This document shows, piece after piece, positions 1-5,554 of a stretch of 11,039 nucleotides of DNA. Positions within the stretch are counted from its first letter, which is position 1; every line of letters starts with the position of its first letter. Below the pieces are notes generated by a model. The model worked only from the letters and a program-made list of their open reading frames with translations. It ran no database searches and was not told where the DNA came from. Source of the stretch: an uncultured bacterium. Lineage in GTDB: Bacteria; Armatimonadota; Zipacnadia; Zipacnadales; Zipacnadaceae. The DNA is taken from positions 1 to 11,039 of the forward strand of contig CALFVE010000176.1 in assembly GCA_937928475.1 (NCBI GenBank), given 5' to 3'. The translations under genes and the position numbers were made by a program.

Positions 1-1980
1 AATCTCTACCTGGGTAGTGGGCGGATGGGCGGCTGCTTTGATGTCTGGGGCCTGCAGAACAACGGTTTCCGGCGTCCCCAAGACAGTCTCAGCAACACTT
101 GGCTGATGCACGCGGATCACTGGCATCGCGGGGCCTTTGGCCTGGACTACTGGTTTCCGGCCGCCCGGCTGGCGTGGGCGCAGGGGGAGCCGGCGGCCCC
201 GCAGTCGTGGCGCCAGGAGCTGCGCCTCGCCGAGGGGCGGCTGCGCACGGAAATGTCCTGGCCGGACCTGCGCCTTACCCTCTCGGCCTGGTTTCATCCG
301 CAGCGGCGGGATCTCCTAGCCGTGGATCTCCAATATGAGGCGATGCGGGAGGGAGTGATGCCTCCGCTCCTGCTGGCTCCCCTCACCGAGGCGGACCTGT
401 CCTATGACCAGCATCTGCGCGGGAGCGCGGAAACGGTCGCCCGGGAGGAGGGCTGGTGCCTGCTGCGGCTGCGGATGGGCACGGCGGACACGGCTCTGGC
501 CCTGCGGATCATCTCCACCGCAGGTAGGGCGCAACTGGTGGGGGGTGGGGAGGGGATGGAGATTCGCTTCTCCGGTGAGCGAGGGCGACATTTCCTGCTC
601 ATCGGCCTAGCCGGAGCACGGCGGCAGGGGGAGCTAGCCGAGGAGATGAGGCGCGCCTGGGTGCCCGAGCAGTATGCGGCGGAAGCGGCTCAGGCCTGGC
701 ATCGGCGCTGGGGCGAGGGATTCATTGCGGTGCCGGTGCCGGAGTACCAAGCCTTGTGGCTGCGCTCGCTGTTCTGGACCCTGTGCTCTTATGGCCCGGA
801 GGTGCGCTCGCCGGCTCCCCCCATGGGTTGGGCGGGCAACCTGTGGGGCTATCATTTTCCCCAGGACCTGTCCTATATCCACCCGGCGCTGCTGCGCCTG
901 GGGCACTATGACATCGCCCGTTCCTGGGTCGAGTTTTATCGGGGCTACCTCGAGAACATCCAGGAGTATACGAGGCGAGTCTACGGGGCAGAGGGAACGA
1001 TGTGGGCCTGGGAGTTTCCTATCGGTCCGAACTCACGTTTGTTGGAGGAAGGCGCCCCCAATCAGCACCAGTACGAGATTCACAACGCGGCCTACCCGGC
1101 GCGCATGGCCCGCGAAACCGCTTGGCACCTGGGCGATGCGGAGTGGGCGCGAGAAGTCGCCTGGCCGATCGTCCGCGAATCGGCGCGCTTTTTCGCCTCG
1201 GTGCTGCGCCCCGAAGAGGACGGCACCTGGGGGATGCACGTCATCCCCTCGGCCGGCCAGGATGAAATGGGCGGGAAAGATCAGAAAAACTACCTGTGCG
1301 CTCTCTTTAGTGCCCAGTACTGTCTGCAAACGGCCTTGCAGATGGGGCGGGAGCTGGGACTGGTGGGGGAAGAGTTTGCTCGCTGGGAGAGCATCCTGTC
1401 GGAGGGACTGGCCTTCCGGCGGTTGTACGATCCGGCCACCGGCTTGCTAGCGACCTGCGAGGGCCCGGCGGGTCGGCAGCAACTGGGTAAGGAGAAACAC
1501 CCGGTGCAGCTGAACCCGCTGACTTTCCTGCCCTTGGGGCGCAGTGGGCGTGCCCCCGAAGAACACGTCCGGCGCGCCTATGAGCGGCGCTATGACCTGT
1601 GCGCGGGGGTCAAAGAGGCGACCTACTACGGCTGGACCTTGGCGGCCTATTGGCTGGCGGCCTCGCACATGGCGGATAGCGAGGGGCTGCTCTTCGAGTT
1701 GGGCCAGGCACTTCCAGGTCAATACGTAGACCGGGAGTGGCTGCAGATCTTCGAGACCTCGGGCTTTCCGCAGTCGTCGTATTACGTGACCAGCAGCGGG
1801 CTGTATCTGCAAGCGCTCAGTGACGCCTTGGTCAGCGACTACTGGGGGGAAGTCGAAATCGGGGCGGCCTGCCCTGAGCAGTGGCAGGAGGTGGCCTTCC
1901 AGAACCTGCACCTTGCCGATGGCCGCTGCCTCAGCGGGGAGAAGGCGCAAGGGCGGTGGCAGGTGAAGGAGGCTTCGTGA
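1..1980 (+). CDS. (alpha/alpha)6-barrel glycoside hydrolase, GH65/GH95-like (5' partial)
   Basis: The frame is open to the first base: eight codons (NLYLGSGR) precede the first in-window Met, so the real start lies upstream and 659 residues are visible. The opening GSGRMGG resembles the G-N-G-R-L-G turn of the N-terminal beta domain in GH65/GH95-type enzymes. Layout inferred from the protein: beta-sandwich roughly 1-220, linker helices, an (alpha/alpha)6 toroid roughly 240-580 rich in W, Y and acidic residues, and a short C-terminal beta segment around 605-650. Candidate catalytic or substrate-binding acids are D289 in WGYHFPQD, E338 in MWAWEFPIG and D421/E422 in AGQDEMGG; I cannot say which are catalytic. 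No signal peptide can be judged because the N-terminus is missing. Role: probably hydrolysis (or phosphorolysis) of a glycosidic bond in a plant or microbial oligosaccharide; family and substrate are uncertain. The stop TGA overlaps the GTG of the next frame, so it was probably the upstream gene of an operon. Confidence 0.75.
   Translation, partial: NLYLGSGRMGGCFDVWGLQNNGFRRPQDSLSNTWLMHADHWHRGAFGLDYWFPAARLAWAQGEPAAPQSWRQELRLAEGRLRTEMSWPDLRLTLSAWFHPQRRDLLAVDLQYEAMREGVMPPLLLAPLTEADLSYDQHLRGSAETVAREEGWCLLRLRMGTADTALALRIISTAGRAQLVGGGEGMEIRFSGERGRHFLLIGLAGARRQGELAEEMRRAWVPEQYAAEAAQAWHRRWGEGFIAVPVPEYQALWLRSLFWTLCSYGPEVRSPAPPMGWAGNLWGYHFPQDLSYIHPALLRLGHYDIARSWVEFYRGYLENIQEYTRRVYGAEGTMWAWEFPIGPNSRLLEEGAPNQHQYEIHNAAYPARMARETAWHLGDAEWAREVAWPIVRESARFFASVLRPEEDGTWGMHVIPSAGQDEMGGKDQKNYLCALFSAQYCLQTALQMGRELGLVGEEFARWESILSEGLAFRRLYDPATGLLATCEGPAGRQQLGKEKHPVQLNPLTFLPLGRSGRAPEEHVRRAYERRYDLCAGVKEATYYGWTLAAYWLAASHMADSEGLLFELGQALPGQYVDREWLQIFETSGFPQSSYYVTSSGLYLQALSDALVSDYWGEVEIGAACPEQWQEVAFQNLHLADGRCLSGEKAQGRWQVKEAS
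1966..1976 (+). promoter_or_regulatory. Ribosome binding site for the GTGA-coupled frame
   Basis: AAGGAGG at 1966-1972 lies inside the last codons of the glycosidase, 4 nt before the GTG at 1977. The GTG overlaps the glycosidase stop as GTGA. This arrangement is typical of translational coupling and is the main reason to think a real gene once started here. Confidence 0.55.
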
Positions 1981-2165
1981 GGCCACTGTGGACCGAACCC
2001 AGCAGCCCGCGCCTGTGGCGGGCCACCCCCAGCGACTTCCTGCACGACGAGGTCGGCTCGGCGGCGGAGGTCTACACCGACGGGGTGCTGGCCCGCCTCG
2101 CCGGGGAACCAAAACGGGTGGGCAGAGGGGAACTAGCCGCCGCTTCGAATTGTTCCACATGGTAA
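1977..2165 (+). pseudogene. Truncated gene remnant coupled to the glycosidase
   Basis: A frame of 62 codons starts at GTG 1977, overlapping the glycosidase stop and preceded by a strong SD. The first ~44 residues read like a genuine protein N-terminus: aromatic and acidic residues in RPLWTEPSSPRLWRATPSDF, then an amphipathic EVYTDGVLARLAGE helix. After codon 44 (about 2108) the translation turns to PKRVGRGELAAASNC and stops, and no other frame resumes convincingly before the pseudopilin. I read this as the 5' stump of a second operon gene whose remainder was deleted. The segment may be the start of another carbohydrate-active or hypothetical protein, but I do not recognise the family. Alternative: a genuine 62-residue protein. 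The deletion is inferred; the start signals and change of character are seen. Confidence 0.4.
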
Positions 2166-2338
2166 GGACCACCGAGGAGCCAGTCGCCCCCGAAGGTGCA
2201 AACCAGGAGGGCGGCATGCTGCTCATTGACAGCCGCTCGGCGGGCGAATATCATCTGTTCGCCCGGGGCCCGGGGGCGTTGGGCCTGCGAACTGGGCTGG
2301 AACCCCGGGCAGCAGACGTACTGTGGCCCTAAGCCCCG
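2109..2338. other. Low-coding stretch between gene remnant and pseudopilin
   Basis: About 230 bases follow the point where the coupled frame loses protein-like character. I see no recognisable gene, RNA or transposon end. There is a run of C/G blocks (gcccggggcccggggg around 2261-2276) and one small ORF with a good SD at 2216-2332, listed separately. The segment could be decayed remains of the truncated gene. Confidence 0.4.
2216..2332 (+). CDS. Possible 38-residue small ORF (doubtful)
   Basis: ATG at 2216 is preceded by AGGAGG at 2205-2210, 5 nt away, which is a good ribosome binding site. The frame encodes 38 residues starting MLLIDSRSAGEYHLFARG and ending at TAA just before the pseudopilin promoter. 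It has no membrane segment, cysteine pair or motif I recognise, and the composition (Gly, Arg, Leu, Ala) is what GC-rich noncoding DNA gives. It could be a small protein, or a chance ORF in decayed sequence. The only positive evidence is the SD and its spacing. Confidence 0.15.
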   Translation: MLLIDSRSAGEYHLFARGPGALGLRTGLEPRAADVLWP

Positions 2339-2367
2339 TTGCCGAGTGCAGCGGGCTTTGGTATAGA
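2339..2367 (+). promoter_or_regulatory. sigma70-like promoter for the pseudopilin gene
   Basis: TTGCCG at 2339-2344 (4 of 6 to the -35 consensus), a 17-nt spacer and TATAGA at 2362-2367 (4 of 6), with an extended -10 TG at 2359-2360. The predicted start near 2374 gives a leader of about 23 nt, which carries the SD at 2384-2388. Found by eye. Confidence 0.45.
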
Positions 2368-2396
2368 CTCCACCCCTTGAGCCGGAGGTGCTCACC

Positions 2397-2939
2397 ATGT
2401 CTCGCCGACGCGCAGGTTTTACCCTCATTGAGCTGCTGGTGGTTATCGCGATCATCGCGATTCTGGCGGCTATCCTGTTTCCGGTCTTCGCTCGCGCCCG
2501 CGCCAAGGCCAAGCAGAACTCCTGCCTGTCCTACACCAAGCAACTGGCGCTGGCCACGATCATGTACGCTTCTGATTACGATGACACTTTCCCCCTCGTC
2601 GGGAACTGGTATGAGGGTATCCATCCGTACGTGAAGAACAGCCAGATCTTCCTCTGCCCGGAGGACAATACCGCCAACGGGCGCACGGGAGCGTCCGGCT
2701 TCAAACTAAGTTACGGCATCAACGGTAACGTCTGCGGATACACCTCGACCAACGTAGAGTCGGTGGCCACCACTATCTTGGAGTTTGACGCCACCGTCAC
2801 CGCTAGCACCGACGGCACCGGCTGCGCCTACGTCCACAATGATGTGGCCAACTTCTCCTTCTGCGACGGCCACAGCAAGGCGCTGAAGGATGCGGGGCTG
2901 AAGACCGCCTGGTGGACCATCGCCGCCGACCCCGACTAG
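2397..2939 (+). CDS. Type II/IV pseudopilin-like protein with H-X9-DG motif
   Basis: The protein has 180 residues. Its class III signal peptide is short (MSRRRAG), cleaved by prepilin peptidase between G7 and F8, with the conserved Glu+5 at E12, and is followed by a hydrophobic helix from about 8 to 30 that anchors it in the membrane and drives filament assembly. The C-terminal globular part carries LCPED near 86-90 and H147-X9-D157-G158, the hallmark of the DUF1559/SBP_bac_10 group of pilin-like proteins. Its four or more cysteines may form disulfides outside the cell. I start at ATG 2397 rather than the in-frame GTG at 2388, because GGAGG at 2384-2388 lies 8 nt before the ATG and overlaps the GTG. 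These proteins occur in large numbers in Armatimonadota and Planctomycetes; their role (cell-surface filaments, envelope or polymer capture) is poorly known. No secretion or pilus assembly gene is nearby, so it is an orphan member served by machinery elsewhere. Confidence 0.9.
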   Translation: MSRRRAGFTLIELLVVIAIIAILAAILFPVFARARAKAKQNSCLSYTKQLALATIMYASDYDDTFPLVGNWYEGIHPYVKNSQIFLCPEDNTANGRTGASGFKLSYGINGNVCGYTSTNVESVATTILEFDATVTASTDGTGCAYVHNDVANFSFCDGHSKALKDAGLKTAWWTIAADPD

Positions 2940-2973
2940 CCGGACGGGGCGGAGGCAGCCTCTCACCAAATCG

Positions 2974-3005
2974 GGTAGGCAAGGGCAGCAAGGCCCTTGC
3001 CTACC
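2974..3005. terminator. Bidirectional hairpin terminator between convergent genes
   Basis: A perfect 13-bp inverted repeat, GGTAGGCAAGGGC (2974-2986) and its complement (2993-3005), with a 6-nt loop. It sits 34 nt after the pseudopilin stop and 16 nt beyond the stop of the convergent oxidoreductase gene. On the plus strand it is followed only by TGGTTGTG and on the minus strand by CGATTTGG, so the U-tract is weak both ways. The position between convergent genes supports a shared terminator. Confidence 0.65.
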
Positions 3006-3021
3006 TGGTTGTGCTGCTCGC

Positions 3022-4095
3022 TCACTCAACTTCGCTGAGGCGGACGACCTCCCCCCGCTCCGCCGCTAGGTCCGCGGCAAAGCACAGCCGCATCGTCTCG
3101 TAGGCGTCGCGCGCGGGAGTGGCCGGCGGCAGACCCTGGGCGACGCGGCGCACGATGTCCTTGGTTTGGTCCTCCGTGTTGTGGTAGTAGTGGTGATCCT
3201 CCGCGGGGTCCCAGGTGAGGTCTTCCACCCAATCGCTGGTCATGGTATCCGGCGCGTCGCCGTACTCCCAACGCCGGAGGTGCCGCCCGAAAATCTGCGC
3301 CTCCGCCGCGCCTTTGGTTCCCACCACCACATAGCCGAGCGAGTGCCCATCGCCCACCTGCTGGTCAATGATGTTCTGCAGGGGGTCGCCGCGGAAGGTG
3401 GCCGCGTGTCCCATCAGGAAGGTCAGGTGGCTTACCGCGCCGCTCGCGAAGCGGTAGGTGGCGTGGTAGTTGTCGTGTACCTCCATGTAAGGCACGATGT
3501 TGGGCGCGCAGGCCGCGTAGACCTCGGTGACTTCACTACCTATCCACCAGCGGGGCAGGTCCACGTAGTGGCTGAGTTTCTCTCCGAACATGCTGCCTCC
3601 GGTGGAGCGTTGCAGCCGCCAGATGCCCTTGGGCCAGGCGCTGCTGGCGTAATAGCAGTGGGTGTTGACGATGTCCCCCAGCAAGCCCGCGTCCGCCCAC
3701 TCCTTGATCTGCGTATACAGCCGCGAATAGCGCAGTTCAAAGCCGATCTGCAGAAAAGCGCCGCGGGCCTCGGCTGCCTCCACCATCCGGCGGGCATCGG
3801 CGAGAGTGGTCGCCATCGGCTTCTCGCACATGACGGCCTTGCCCGCCTCCAGCGCGCGCAAGGTCAGTTCGCAGTGTGCGTGGTTGGCGGCGGTGACGAA
3901 CACGAGAGGGAGGTCGTCGTCCTGCAGCACGCGGTCGAGGTCTGCGGTCGCCTCCACTCCGTACTGTTCGCGTAGTTCCTGCACCCGCGGGGGGCGCAGG
4001 TCCTGGGCGACAATCGCCTCCACGCAGGGGATCTGCTGAAGGTGCTGGATGACGGTGGCGCCCATGGCGCCCGCGCCGAGAATGCCGACTTTCAT
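3022..4095 (-). CDS. Gfo/Idh/MocA-family NAD(P)-dependent oxidoreductase
   Basis: The 357 residues match the usual length of the family. The N-terminal Rossmann fold (1-120) opens with MKVGILGAGAMG, the dinucleotide-binding GxGxxG at 7-12, and has the family's EKP motif at 91-93, whose K92 is the usual catalytic lysine. The C-terminal alpha/beta domain (125-357) has GGSMFGEKLSHYVDLPRWW; aligned to the common GGxxxDxGxHxxD pattern, H176 is the catalytic histidine, D179 is retained, and E172 stands where Asp is usual. The enzyme should oxidise or reduce a hydroxyl of a sugar, inositol or similar compound in the cytosol, but the substrate cannot be read from the sequence. The start ATG at 4095 gives a complete Rossmann strand; the SD is weak (AGGA about 10 nt upstream). 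It is a single gene, divergent from the membrane protein and convergent with the pseudopilin. A link to the glycosidase in sugar breakdown is only an inference from proximity. Confidence 0.9.
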   Translation of the reverse strand: MKVGILGAGAMGATVIQHLQQIPCVEAIVAQDLRPPRVQELREQYGVEATADLDRVLQDDDLPLVFVTAANHAHCELTLRALEAGKAVMCEKPMATTLADARRMVEAAEARGAFLQIGFELRYSRLYTQIKEWADAGLLGDIVNTHCYYASSAWPKGIWRLQRSTGGSMFGEKLSHYVDLPRWWIGSEVTEVYAACAPNIVPYMEVHDNYHATYRFASGAVSHLTFLMGHAATFRGDPLQNIIDQQVGDGHSLGYVVVGTKGAAEAQIFGRHLRRWEYGDAPDTMTSDWVEDLTWDPAEDHHYYHNTEDQTKDIVRRVAQGLPPATPARDAYETMRLCFAADLAAERGEVVRLSEVE

Positions 4096-4167
4096 GGGTT
4101 GGGGTCCTGCGCTAGGGAAGTGCTGGCGGTTCGGTCCGCGCCGGGCTTAGTTGCTTGCCGGGTGCAG

Positions 4168-4196
4168 TTATTACACGATTGGACGGCGGAAGTCAA
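4168..4196 (-). promoter_or_regulatory. Candidate promoter for the oxidoreductase gene
   Basis: On the minus strand TTGACT (4196-4191, 5 of 6 to the -35 consensus) is followed by a 17-nt spacer and TAATAA (4173-4168, 3 of 6). A better -10 hexamer, TGTAAT, sits at 15-nt spacing. Transcription would start near 4161, giving a leader of about 65 nt. The strong -35 is the main evidence. Confidence 0.4.
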
Positions 4197-4375
4197 AGGC
4201 GCCGCCGAAAGGCGCGGTCTCTGCCTATCCGTGATCCCCCGGGGCAGTCCGCGAGCGGCGAGAGAGGACTCGCTTGCCGCTTCTCGCTGCGACCTAGGCC
4301 GGCAGGTGCAGGGGTTACCTCTGGGTGCGTCCACCGGGGGGCGGCAACCGCAGGCAGCGCGGTCTCGCTGCTCCC

Positions 4376-4404
4376 TTGACTTCCCCTACACCGCGCTGCA
4401 TAAT
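4376..4404 (+). promoter_or_regulatory. Strong sigma70-like promoter, almost leaderless
   Basis: TTGACT at 4376-4381 (5 of 6), a 17-nt spacer and CATAAT at 4399-4404 (5 of 6). The expected transcription start near 4411 is only about 7 nt before the ATG at 4418. The mRNA would therefore be nearly leaderless, with GAGAAGG abutting the start codon too closely to act as a normal SD. Confidence 0.6.
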
Positions 4405-4417
4405 CCCGCCGAGAAGG

Positions 4418-5554
4418 ATGGACTACAGCGCCCTGCTGCGCCGAGCCTGGGAACTGGTCCGCAACCACCGCGCCCTGTGGTGGCTGGGGATCCTCGCCAT
4501 GCTCACCGAGGGTGGGGGCGGCCCTGGCGTGAACGTGCCCTCCTCTTACCGGCCCCGCACGCATGAGACCGGCGATAAGTCCTCCTTTCTCTGGCCGCTG
4601 GCGGCCGCTCCGCTTCCCGCCTCGCTCCGTCTGCTAGTCTCGCCCTTGCGTTGCCAGAGGCCCGACCTCGACGAGTTGCGCGACATCCTGCGCCGCGCGG
4701 TGGGCTCGGCCGCGCTGGGGATTCCCCTGCTGCTGGTGGTCCTCCTCAGTGCCTTTCTGCTAGCCCTACTGGTTTTGTACGTCGCGCTTGCGGCCAAGGC
4801 GGGCCTCATCGCGGCCGTCGATCGCCTCGACCGAACCGGGCGAGACCTTGCCTTCGGGGCGGCCTTTCGCTTAGGGCAGGGCTACGTCTGGCGGCTGCTG
4901 GGCATGGGACTGCTCTTGGGCTTGGCGATGCTGGGGGCAGGGGCAGTGCTGCTGGGGCCGCCGATTGCCCTGGGAGTGGCCTTGCGCACGCCGGGAGCCA
5001 TCATTGCGGCCGTCGGCCTCGGGGTCATCGCCGTGTTGGCGCTCATCGCCCTGGCTCTCTACCTTGCCGTCCTGGAGAAACTAGCCAGTCGTTTCCTTGT
5101 GCTTACCGATTGCGGCATCATGAATGGCCTGACCGCGGCCCACGGGCTGCTTCGCCGGCGCCTGGGGCCGACCGTGGTGACCTGGCTCATCCAGGTCGCG
5201 CTGGGGATTGCCTACAGCCTGGCCACGAGGATCTTGCTGCTGGTGGTGGGGGTGGGGATGGTCGCGGTCGGCGCGGGGGTCTACGCGGTTACTCGCCAGA
5301 TCGGGCTGATTGCCTATGCCGTGGTCAGCGCTACCGCCTTGCTAGCCTTGTTCGCCTTCTTGGGCGGCCTGTTCACCGCTTTCGTGTCTTCCTACTGGAC
5401 GCTGGCCTACCAGGCGTTGGGGCGACTGGGCGCCCCCCCCTGCCTTGCCCACGGTTCCCGGACCCGCCGGGCCCCTGCCTGCCTCCTGAAGCCGAGCGCG
5501 GCGTCGCCGCTGCTCCCGCGGGCCGGTTTCCGGGTCAAGCCCCTACCCGCTTGA
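4418..5554 (+). CDS. Multi-pass membrane protein of unknown function
   Basis: The frame gives 378 residues from ATG 4418. I reject an upstream in-frame ATG at 4325 because the promoter at 4376-4404 lies inside that extension, and because MDYSALLRRAWELVRNHRALWWLGIL looks like a natural start (cited in parts: MDYSALLRRAWELV, NHRALWWLGIL). Hydrophobic segments lie near 15-30, 98-126, 158-190, 192-218, 250-290 (perhaps two) and 295-325, giving about six or seven membrane helices. A hydrophilic Gly/Pro-rich loop (31-60) follows the first. I do not recognise a named family; it resembles hypothetical integral membrane proteins with an RAWE-type start and a YWTLAY motif near the end. The last ~38 residues, after a C8 run at 5433-5440, are unlike a membrane-protein tail (Cys, Arg, His, Ser rich) and overlap the end of purQ. 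Reading one base fewer in the C-run gives a Pro-rich tail that stops at TGA 5487-5489. The end of this gene is therefore doubtful. No catalytic motif is seen. Confidence 0.75.
   Translation: MDYSALLRRAWELVRNHRALWWLGILAMLTEGGGGPGVNVPSSYRPRTHETGDKSSFLWPLAAAPLPASLRLLVSPLRCQRPDLDELRDILRRAVGSAALGIPLLLVVLLSAFLLALLVLYVALAAKAGLIAAVDRLDRTGRDLAFGAAFRLGQGYVWRLLGMGLLLGLAMLGAGAVLLGPPIALGVALRTPGAIIAAVGLGVIAVLALIALALYLAVLEKLASRFLVLTDCGIMNGLTAAHGLLRRRLGPTVVTWLIQVALGIAYSLATRILLLVVGVGMVAVGAGVYAVTRQIGLIAYAVVSATALLALFAFLGGLFTAFVSSYWTLAYQALGRLGAPPCLAHGSRTRRAPACLLKPSAASPLLPRAGFRVKPLPA
5494..5515. terminator. GC-rich hairpin near the membrane protein/purQ junction
   Basis: GAGCGCGGC and GCCGCTGCTC pair over 9 bp with one bulged T and a 3-nt loop. 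It lies just after the alternative TGA at 5487-5489 and 20 nt beyond the purQ stop. There is no U-tract on either strand. The position suits a weak shared terminator between convergent genes, and if so it supports the earlier stop for the membrane protein. Confidence 0.3.

Larger units (their letters stand above)
4096..4417. other. Divergent intergenic spacer with two outward promoters
   Basis: These 322 bases lie between the divergent oxidoreductase and membrane protein genes. No convincing gene is present. They hold a promoter in each direction (listed separately) and a structured element at 4251-4287: GCGAGCGGC pairs with GCCGCTtctCGC, giving 9 bp with a 3-nt bulge, and a smaller GAG/CTC pair lies in the loop. 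A second small stem, GCGCC/GGCGC, lies just upstream of the minus-strand promoter. The structures could be operators or leader hairpins, but nothing in the sequence decides this. Confidence 0.5.

Noticed and set aside
674..1450. Long plus-strand frame inside the glycosidase
   Set aside because: Translation is Arg/Cys/Pro-rich with no domain character; it is an out-of-frame shadow of the glycosidase.
1447..2226. Minus-strand frame of 259 codons
   Set aside because: It runs antisense to the glycosidase and across the stump; composition is Pro/Arg-rich and no RBS or motif supports it.
3166..3975. Plus-strand frame of 269 codons opposite the oxidoreductase
   Set aside because: The minus-strand oxidoreductase has unmistakable family motifs; the antisense frame has none.
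4325..4417. Longer N-terminus for the membrane protein
   Set aside because: It would put the strong promoter and its start site inside the coding region, and the extra residues are low-complexity.
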